Assembly (NCBI GenBank): GCA_910577415.1
Contig: CAJTLK010000034.1
Location: 1 to 19,463 of the forward strand
Direction: 5' to 3'
Length of the DNA stretch: 19,463 nt
Source: an uncultured Oscillospiraceae bacterium
GTDB taxonomy: Bacteria; Bacillota; Clostridia; Oscillospirales; Oscillospiraceae
Positions 14,181 to 19,463 of this stretch are shown in pieces. The notes beneath the pieces were generated by a model. It worked only from the letters and a program-made list of their open reading frames with translations. It was not told the DNA's origin and did no database searches. Made by a program: the position numbers and the translations under genes. Numbering within the stretch: position 1 is the stretch's first letter; every line of letters begins with the position of its first letter.

Positions 14181-16133
14181 TTAATTTTCCTCCTTAATAA
14201 TGTCTACATATTGGGTTTCAACTTTCAGAGGGCTGAAGGCTCTTCCGCCCTCCTTGTAGAACCGTCCGAAATACTCCAGGCACTGGAGCCGCAGATCGTG
14301 GACATAGCACCCCAGCAGGTTCAGCGCCAGGTTCAGGGCGTTGCCGATGAGGGAGATGATGACAAAGCCCACCACATTCCCAAACACGCTGCCCAGGGTG
14401 TTAAAGACCTGAGAGATGACGCTGCCCGCCAGCATCAGGGCCATAAGGCGCAGGTAGGAGAGGATGTCGCTGAAAAAGCCGCTGATACCGTTATATACAA
14501 GGCCGATAAGGCTGGTAAGCTTACCAAAGCCCTTGGCGTTTCTGGTGCCTCCCAGGGCCAACATCAGCGCGCCCACGATCAGGACCACGGGCATACCGCC
14601 CACGTTCCCAATGCCCAAAACCGCCAGGGCGACCCCCGCCAGAATGATCCACCAGGTGATCTCGTTGAAAAGAGCGTCCACAAGATCCCCGGCCTGAACC
14701 TTCCGCACCACGCTGATAGCCATACCCGTCACCACCTGGATCAGGCCCAGGATCAACGAACCGATGAGGATGGCGATGGTGTCGTTGAGGGGGGTAAAGA
14801 GGGCGGGCATGGTAAAAGTGCTCGCCGGGTCAATGAGTTTCAGCAGTTGGGGAATAAAATCTCCCAAAAAGCCTCCTGTCAAAGCGCCCCAGATAAAGGT
14901 GGAGATGCCGCACCAGAAGAACAGCTCCATAAAGTTGCGCATACTTTCCTTGGGCCTGGCCTTCAACAGTACGAAAGCGGTTCCCGCCACCATAATGATC
15001 CCGTAGGCCATGTCGGCCATCATCATGCCGAAAAAGACCACAAAGAAGGGGAACATCAGAGGGTTGGGGTCGATGCCGTCGTAGGCGGGAAGGGAGTACA
15101 TCTCGGTAATGGTGTTCATGCACCGGGTGAGGAAACCGTTTTTCAGCTTTACCGGCACCTGAGGGTATTCCTCCTCGGTTGGCTCAGCGGTCTCCCAAGC
15201 GCAGAGGAAGCGATCCAAAACGCCCTTTAATCGCTCCTCCTCTTCCGCCGGGAACCAGCCGGAAAGGCAAAAGGCCGCGTCGGTGTCCACCACACGGGTC
15301 TTGGCCTCCTCTCTGCTCAGCTCCTGTCCTGAGCGGTCCAGGTAAAGCCGCAGCTCCCCGGTCTTTTCGGCATAGGTCTCAATGGACGCCTGGATCTGGG
15401 CGGCCTTGGCTTCATTTTCAGCCAGGAGCCGTTCCAGCCGCCTGTCGTTCTCCGCCGCCGTTCCCGTCATGCCCCGGAAGGAGCTTTGGGAAAAGCCCAG
15501 CCGCCGCAAAACCTCCCGTGCCTGCTCGGAAACGCTGTTGTGGCAGAGGAAAAAGAGGTATTGGAAATTGGTATCCGTCCCGCCGGGGGTAACGGCACAA
15601 AATTCTCCCGCCTCGGCCAGTTCCTCCTCCAGCTTCTCCAGTCCGCAGGAGACCGGCAGAGCGCCAAAAAGGGCGGTGGTGGCGTCGGTGGAGGACGTTT
15701 CCAAAGGAACATTCAAGGTCAGCCACGGCCCCAGAGCCGCGCGCTGGGAACGGAGCTTGGCCGCCTCATTGGCCAAAGCCTCCAATTCCCGCTTGGCCTC
15801 ACAGACCGCCCGGGCCGTCTCCCCCGCCCGGTCGCTCCGGGGATCGAAAAAGTCTTTTCCCGCCACCGTGGGCCGGGGCGAGAGAAGGCCGGGCTTGTCC
15901 CCACCGTTTTGTTCCAGCAGGGTCAACGCCTGGATCGCCTGCTCCCGGCGCTCCCGAAGCTGGTGGACCCCCTCGTCCGACGGGCGGGTCAATCCCTCCC
16001 ACACAGGGTCGTCCGCTTCGGCCTGCCGCTCATCTACCTCCACGCATCCCAGACGCTGGAGGGCTTTTAAGATCTCCTCCCGGTCCTGGCGCAGAGCAAT
16101 GAGCCGCAGACGTTTCATTGCTACGATGGACAT
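14181..16133 (-). CDS. ntpI: V-type ATPase subunit I (membrane stator)
   Basis: Stator subunit of 650 residues that provides the ion half-channels next to the K ring. The N-terminal half (1 to about 330) is a soluble coiled-coil arm starting with MKRLRLIALRQDREEILKAL from residue 6. The C-terminal half has about seven or eight TMs, among them PLMFPFFVVFFGMMMADMAYG and FSDILSYLRLMALMLAGSV, split by short loops. Arg562 (SYLRLMAL) and Arg615 (HDLRLQ, before EYFGRFYKEGGR) fall where the two essential arginines of E. hirae and Thermus stators are found. It starts 1 base after the stop of the H/G subunit. An internal ATG at 16118 would remove only five residues. Confidence 0.95.
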   Translation of the reverse strand: MSIVAMKRLRLIALRQDREEILKALQRLGCVEVDERQAEADDPVWEGLTRPSDEGVHQLRERREQAIQALTLLEQNGGDKPGLLSPRPTVAGKDFFDPRSDRAGETARAVCEAKRELEALANEAAKLRSQRAALGPWLTLNVPLETSSTDATTALFGALPVSCGLEKLEEELAEAGEFCAVTPGGTDTNFQYLFFLCHNSVSEQAREVLRRLGFSQSSFRGMTGTAAENDRRLERLLAENEAKAAQIQASIETYAEKTGELRLYLDRSGQELSREEAKTRVVDTDAAFCLSGWFPAEEEERLKGVLDRFLCAWETAEPTEEEYPQVPVKLKNGFLTRCMNTITEMYSLPAYDGIDPNPLMFPFFVVFFGMMMADMAYGIIMVAGTAFVLLKARPKESMRNFMELFFWCGISTFIWGALTGGFLGDFIPQLLKLIDPASTFTMPALFTPLNDTIAILIGSLILGLIQVVTGMAISVVRKVQAGDLVDALFNEITWWIILAGVALAVLGIGNVGGMPVVLIVGALMLALGGTRNAKGFGKLTSLIGLVYNGISGFFSDILSYLRLMALMLAGSVISQVFNTLGSVFGNVVGFVIISLIGNALNLALNLLGCYVHDLRLQCLEYFGRFYKEGGRAFSPLKVETQYVDIIKEEN

Positions 16134-16134
16134 A

Positions 16135-16449
16135 TCAGTCTCTCACGACCTTTCCCGCGATCAGCTCGGCGGCCTGGGCCAGCTTTTCACCGGCGGCGGC
16201 CTTCAGAGCGTCCCGCTCCTGCTCGTATTTCTTCATTGTCGCCTTGGCCTGCTCGGCTCCCTTGGTCTCGGCCTGGGCCAGCAGCTCCTTTGCCTTTGCT
16301 TGAGCCTCCCGCCGCTCTTGAGTCAAAGCGGCTTCGCCATCCCGTTGGGCTTGTTCCACCAATGCTTTGACCTGGGCCTGGGCCTGGGTCTTCTTCTCCC
16401 GGGCCAAAGTCTCGCTGTCTGTCACCAGCCTCATCATATCCTCTGCCAT
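16135..16449 (-). CDS. ntpF: V-type ATPase peripheral stalk subunit (H/G type)
   Basis: First gene of the operon; a 104-residue, almost wholly helical protein rich in Ala, Gln, Glu and Lys (KALVEQAQRDGEAAL, then QERREAQAKAKELLAQAE). This is typical of the small stalk subunit that forms a right-handed coiled coil with subunit E (NtpF in E. hirae, AhaH in archaea). The frame is open to 16533, but the extra 28 residues are translated from the promoter region. The ATG at 16449, with GGTGAG just upstream, is the likely start. Identification rests on position and composition more than on strict motifs. Confidence 0.9.
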   Translation of the reverse strand: MAEDMMRLVTDSETLAREKKTQAQAQVKALVEQAQRDGEAALTQERREAQAKAKELLAQAETKGAEQAKATMKKYEQERDALKAAAGEKLAQAAELIAGKVVRD

Positions 16450-16491
16450 GATCTCACCACACTCTCCTGAATTTGGTAATGTTTCCTTTCT

Positions 16492-16520
16492 ATCATACCC
16501 AAAAGTAAGGCAATATTCAA
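16492..16520 (-). promoter_or_regulatory. Sigma-A promoter of the V-ATPase operon
   Basis: On the minus strand TTGAAT (16520-16515, four of six) and TATGAT (16497-16492, five of six) are exactly 17 bases apart, giving a leader of about 37 bases before the ATG at 16449. It sits between the upstream terminator and the first ATPase gene. No specific operator is seen. Confidence 0.8.
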
Positions 16521-16570
16521 GGGATTTTTGCATTTCTCACAATTCTTCATGGTTCATTGTTCTATGGATG

Positions 16571-16601
16571 GAAAAACGCCGGACCCTTTCGGGTCCGGCG
16601 T
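16571..16601 (-). terminator. Intrinsic terminator of the GH-like gene
   Basis: CGCCGGACCC (16577-16586) pairs perfectly with GGGTCCGGCG (16591-16600) around a 4-base loop. On the minus strand GTTTTTCC follows. It lies 20 bases after the stop of the GH-like gene and insulates the V-ATPase promoter. Confidence 0.93.
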
Positions 16602-16620
16602 GAAAAAAGCCTTTCCAAAC

Positions 16621-17859
16621 TCACGGTATCCACAGCGGGGTAGGGGTCTCCTCCGGCTCCGCGGAAGGCTCGGGCGCCGGGGTCGGCTCCGCGGAAGGCT
16701 CAGGGGCAGCGGTGGGCAGGGACGGCGGCGGAGTCAGAGCAGGGGGCGGGGTCTCCCAGGGCTTGACCAACACGCTCTCCTGCCAGCGCAGGGCGCTCTC
16801 CCCGCCGGGGAGGATATAGACCAGCCGGTCTTCGGTGAAGCCGGTCTCGGCCAGCACTTGGAGGCCACTGGCATAGGCGTCCTCGCTCTCAGGAGCGGGG
16901 ACATAGACCCGGTGGGCAAACTCGCCCAGCATAAAGGGGGTCTGGCCGCTGAGGTCGCCTTCCTTGCTCAGGACCCCGGCCCCGGCGGAGTAGGAAATTT
17001 TCGTATCGGGGTAGTCCTTCATGGCCTCTTTGAGCGCGGCGTAAAACTCCCCTACCGGGGCGGCCAGGCCCCGGTCAAACTGGACGTCGGGGTCGTAAGC
17101 CTCTCCCTTTTTGATATAGTGGAGGTTGCCCTCGGTGGGATAGCCGGAGTTTTCCAGCAATATCTCGTCAAAGCCCAGTTCCGCCAGTTCCCGGCACACC
17201 CCAATGACATACTCCTGGGCGGCACCGACGCTGACGTTCATCCAGCGGTTTTTCTGGGGGTCCTGCCAGTTATAGCCGCTGTTGGTCTTGATGGCCAGGG
17301 AGTTGTCATTCCTGGGAGCCTTGTTATCCTTGAAGCAAGAGACCCTGGCAATGGTATAAAGCCCGCTGTCCGTGATGGCCTTGATGGCGTCGTTCAGCCC
17401 CGGCTTGGCCTCGGAGCTATTGAGGGAAATGGCCTGAGGCAGAGATGAGACATAGCCCAGGGTGCCGTCGTCGGCCTTCATATTGAATACCACCGCATTG
17501 CCCCCGGCCTGGGCCACCTGCTCCGCCAACCTGCCGTCTGTGATGGCTCCCCGAAGGAGCCATACCGCCTTCACCGCCGGTTCAGGCGTGGGGGTGGGCG
17601 TTGGGGTAGGATCGGGGGTGATAATAACGATGTCGTGGCTTTCCACCGGCGCGGGCGCGGGGGTAGAGTCGGCCTTCTGAAGGAAGGGCAGCTCCAGGTG
17701 GGCCTGTCCGTCGTCGGTATACACGATGTAACGCTGGGCAAGGAGGAAAAAGGCCACCGCCGCCGCCAATACCGCCAACAGGAGGACGATGAGCGCCGTC
17801 AGAATATTCCGTGTCCGGGAGCGTCCATGATAGCTGTCATAACCATAGGTGCGCTTCAT
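16621..17859 (-). CDS. Membrane-anchored putative glycoside hydrolase (DUF4015-like)
   Basis: Protein of 412 residues. A short basic cytoplasmic end (KRTYGYDSYHGRSRTRN) is followed by one TM (about 20-43), a Pro/Thr linker (VIITPDPTPTPTPTPEP) and a TIM-barrel-like domain (about 95-360), and it ends in a Pro/Glu/Ala tail with two PEPSAEP copies. The barrel shows AVWLLRGAITDGRLAEQV, NAVVFNMKADDGTLGY, the TIARVSCFKDNKAP strand, NVSVGAAQEYVIGVCRELAELGFDEILLENSGYP in pieces, and TKISYSAGAG. This order fits the DUF4015 putative glycosyl hydrolase family. That family usually reads D-Y-x-R-F-P after FDEI; here it is ENSGYP. The frame is open to 17949, but 17859 has AGAGGTGAGGGAG upstream. It probably acts at the outer face of the membrane on wall or storage glycan; the reaction is unknown. 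Confidence 0.8.
   Translation of the reverse strand: MKRTYGYDSYHGRSRTRNILTALIVLLLAVLAAAVAFFLLAQRYIVYTDDGQAHLELPFLQKADSTPAPAPVESHDIVIITPDPTPTPTPTPEPAVKAVWLLRGAITDGRLAEQVAQAGGNAVVFNMKADDGTLGYVSSLPQAISLNSSEAKPGLNDAIKAITDSGLYTIARVSCFKDNKAPRNDNSLAIKTNSGYNWQDPQKNRWMNVSVGAAQEYVIGVCRELAELGFDEILLENSGYPTEGNLHYIKKGEAYDPDVQFDRGLAAPVGEFYAALKEAMKDYPDTKISYSAGAGVLSKEGDLSGQTPFMLGEFAHRVYVPAPESEDAYASGLQVLAETGFTEDRLVYILPGGESALRWQESVLVKPWETPPPALTPPPSLPTAAPEPSAEPTPAPEPSAEPEETPTPLWIP
16654..16701. repeat. Tandem 18-bp repeat in the Pro-rich tail
   Basis: CGGCTCCGCGGAAGGCTC occurs at 16654-16671 and 16684-16701, 30 bases apart, and encodes the two PEPSAEP copies in the tail of the GH-like protein. It is an in-frame duplication, a likely site of length change. 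Confidence 0.8.
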
Positions 17860-17939
17860 CTCCCTCACCTCTTTTCGACAAAATTCTTCGTTTTTTCTCC
17901 CTATGGAAGAAAAAGTCCTGACTTTTCTCTTGGCTGGGT

Positions 17940-17948
17940 ATTGTATCA
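17940..17948 (-). promoter_or_regulatory. Extended -10 promoter of the GH-like gene
   Basis: On the minus strand TGATACAAT (17948-17940) gives TG plus one base before TACAAT (five of six). No good -35 lies 16-18 bases upstream. The leader of about 75 bases contains AAAAGT/ACTTTT, a small AT-rich inverted repeat at 17911-17926. Confidence 0.5.
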
Positions 17949-17979
17949 CACTTTTTTCAAAAAGAAAAGTCCCTTCTTA

Positions 17980-18663
17980 TTACCCCGCCACAGGGGTGAG
18001 CATACGGTCAATCATCACCGCCAGAGCAGCCCGGTTGGTGATCCCGGCAGGGTCCAGGCGTCCGCCGTCGCCGCCCTGCATGATACCCAGGCCGGTCACA
18101 TGGGCCACAGCCTCCTGTGCCCACTCAGAAATGTCGGCGGCGTCGCTGAACATACCCAAGGCTCCCTGGGCCAGAGGCTCACCCTTATACTGGGCGTAGC
18201 GGTAGAGAAAACAGGCCATCTGCTCCCGGGAGACCACATCCCGGCCTCCAAAACGTCCGTCCAGATAGCCGGTGGCAATGCCATAGCCCTTGGCCCAGGC
18301 CGCCGCCGTGGCAAACCACGGCTCCACATCAGGGAAGGGAGCTTCCACGGCAGCGTCAGGGGAACCCTCCAGCCGCCACAGGACCAGTATGACGGTGGCC
18401 CGGGTCACAGGGAGATAGGGGCCAAAGACCCCCTCCTCCACGCCGGTCATGATCCCCTTCTGGGTCAACTCGTCCACCGCTTCCACAAACCACTCGTCCC
18501 CGGCAATATCGCTGTACAAAATGTTCTGTTCCGCGTCAGCCGCCACAGCCTCCGGCGGCATTTCCGGGGCCGCGGCGGCGGGCGTGACAGTCTCCCCCGC
18601 CCCACAGGCGCTGGTGGTCAGCAGGGCCAGGACGCAGAGCAGCGCGGCAAACCGCTTGTTCAT
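17980..18663 (-). CDS. SLH-domain lipoprotein
   Basis: Surface protein of 227 residues. It has a signal peptide with a lipobox-like end TTSAC, so Cys20 is probably lipidated, then a short Ala/Pro/Glu linker (21-45) and three S-layer homology repeats at about 48-100, 109-161 and 171-223. Each has the family's F/Y-x-D start, a W or A helix, a GI-x-x-G turn and the motif corresponding to TRAE. The copies read VTRAT, VSREQ and ITNRA, so the third is degenerate. SLH triplets bind pyruvylated wall polymer, but the lipid anchor and small size suggest a regulatory or tethering role. The frame runs to 18873, but the ATG at 18663 with GAGGTGGAG before it starts the signal peptide. It follows the amylase gene by 23 bases and is probably co-transcribed with it. 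Confidence 0.88.
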   Translation of the reverse strand: MNKRFAALLCVLALLTTSACGAGETVTPAAAAPEMPPEAVAADAEQNILYSDIAGDEWFVEAVDELTQKGIMTGVEEGVFGPYLPVTRATVILVLWRLEGSPDAAVEAPFPDVEPWFATAAAWAKGYGIATGYLDGRFGGRDVVSREQMACFLYRYAQYKGEPLAQGALGMFSDAADISEWAQEAVAHVTGLGIMQGGDGGRLDPAGITNRAALAVMIDRMLTPVAG

Positions 18664-18686
18664 GGTCTCCACCTCATCTCTTGTTT

Positions 18687-19463
18687 TCAGGTGTGCAGCA
18701 GTTGGTTTCCATCCCCGTCCAGCAACACGCCGGACAGGGGAGGCAGGGATACCGTCTCTCCAGCCGGAAGCTCCAGCTCTGCCGGCTCGGTCCCGGCGTT
18801 GAGGCAAACGGTGAGACATTCCCCGTCCAGGTGCCGGACAAACCCCACCGTCCGCTCCGAGCAGGGCAGCCATTCCAGCTCTCCCCGGCGCAGAGCGGCG
18901 CGGGTCTTTCTCAGCTTGCCCAGGGCAGCAAACCAGTCCAGCAGCTCCTTGTCCTCCTCCCCCCAGGGGTAGGTACGGCGGTTGAAGGGGTCCTCAAAAC
19001 CTTCTAAGCCCGCCTCGTCTCCATAGTAGAGGGTAGGGGAACCGGGAAGCGCATACAGGGCCAGGGACCCCAGCTTCAGCCGGGCCTTGCCCCGCGCCCT
19101 GGCCTCAGGAGAGAGACGGGATTCCGCACGCTCATCCTTGCTCCACTCCCCGTAGGCGCTGCCCTCCCCCAAAAGGGTGAGGGCACGGACGGTGTCGTGG
19201 GTCCCCAGAGAGTTCATCCCGGAGTAAAAGGCCCAGCGGGGGTAATTCTGCCGCTGGCTTTCCACCGCCAGACGGAAGTTCTCCCCACTGTCTCCAAGCA
19301 GAAAGCCCAGCATGGCGTTCTTCACGGGATAGTTCATCACCCCGTCACAGTGGCCTCCCAACACATGGCGGCGGCGGACGTCGTAGGCGATCTTGTTGGA
19401 CGCGTCCTCCCACACCTCGCCGATAATGACCGCGTCGGGCTTTTCCGCCCTGGCCGCCTCATG
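18687..19463 (-). CDS. GH13 alpha-amylase-family enzyme, C-terminal part
   Basis: The last 258 codons of a glycoside hydrolase family 13 enzyme; the N-terminal part lies beyond the right edge and the frame is open to 19463. GEVWEDA near the edge holds the general acid Glu (region III), and SLGTHDTVRALTLLG holds the catalytic Asp/His region IV with Thr in place of the more common Asn or Ser. GDEAGLEGFEDPFNRRTYPW and the C-terminal beta domain (about 180-258) follow. The D-A-S-N before the turn and CDGVMNYP resemble cyclomaltodextrinase/neopullulanase types (GH13_20), which cut alpha-1,4 and some alpha-1,6 bonds of maltodextrin. No signal peptide can be judged. It precedes the SLH lipoprotein. 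Confidence 0.93.
   Translation of the reverse strand, partial: HEAARAEKPDAVIIGEVWEDASNKIAYDVRRRHVLGGHCDGVMNYPVKNAMLGFLLGDSGENFRLAVESQRQNYPRWAFYSGMNSLGTHDTVRALTLLGEGSAYGEWSKDERAESRLSPEARARGKARLKLGSLALYALPGSPTLYYGDEAGLEGFEDPFNRRTYPWGEEDKELLDWFAALGKLRKTRAALRRGELEWLPCSERTVGFVRHLDGECLTVCLNAGTEPAELELPAGETVSLPPLSGVLLDGDGNQLLHT

Noticed and set aside
14013..15230. 405-codon plus-strand frame opposite K and I genes
   Set aside because: Antisense shadow rich in Gln/His/Asp; the minus-strand genes are certain.
16631..16650. GGGGTAGGGG near the end of the GH-like gene as another palindromic repeat
   Set aside because: No palindromic stem follows; it simply encodes the Pro/Thr tail.
1..19463. CRISPR array, insertion sequence, phage or toxin-antitoxin genes
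   Set aside because: No regularly spaced repeats, transposase motifs or phage-like genes were seen on either strand.

Overview
The window is high-GC DNA from an anaerobic low-G+C-clade relative, most likely a Clostridia member near the Oscillospirales (Flavonifractor, Oscillibacter or Pseudoflavonifractor type). The evidence is an E. hirae-like V-type ATPase operon, strong AGGAGG-type ribosome binding sites, sigma-A promoters, an SLH-domain lipoprotein and an MMPL exporter paired with a secreted coiled-coil protein. The taxonomic placement is inference, with no search behind it.

Left end (1-2190): the 5' part of a tRNA-Val(GAC) gene on the minus strand, driven by a perfect-consensus sigma-A promoter. 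It is followed by a minus-strand two-component system, with an OmpR-type regulator overlapping a histidine kinase. The roughly 200-bp divergent region holds two pairs of direct repeats spaced like OmpR-family operators, a forward promoter and a strong hairpin.

2192-6930 (+): an MMPL/RND-type exporter, translationally coupled (ATGA overlap) to a large secreted alpha-helical protein, ended by a terminator. The two-component system probably controls this pair. A small degenerate ferritin-like protein follows with its own promoter, and a bidirectional terminator separates it from the next operon.

7700-16520 (-): a complete V-type ATPase operon in the order stalk H/G-I-K-E-C-F-A-B-D, read from a good sigma-A promoter. 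The proteolipid carries the residues that bind Na+ in E. hirae NtpK, so the enzyme is predicted to move Na+. Two copies of a short GTAGGGG-type palindromic repeat sit as a head-to-head pair between the F and A genes, and one more lies in frame inside the C-subunit gene. The A subunit appears to start at TTG just after the repeat pair.

16571-19463 (-): a terminator, a membrane-anchored GH-like (DUF4015-type) protein with Pro/Thr linkers, an SLH-repeat lipoprotein, and the C-terminal part of a GH13 alpha-amylase-family enzyme that runs off the right edge. These read as a cell-surface carbohydrate-related cluster.

No rRNA, CRISPR array, insertion sequence or phage gene was seen. Except for the spaces described above, genes are tightly packed. 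The most unusual points are the palindromic repeats inside the ATPase operon and the compact regulatory region of the exporter; neither is proof of a new system.
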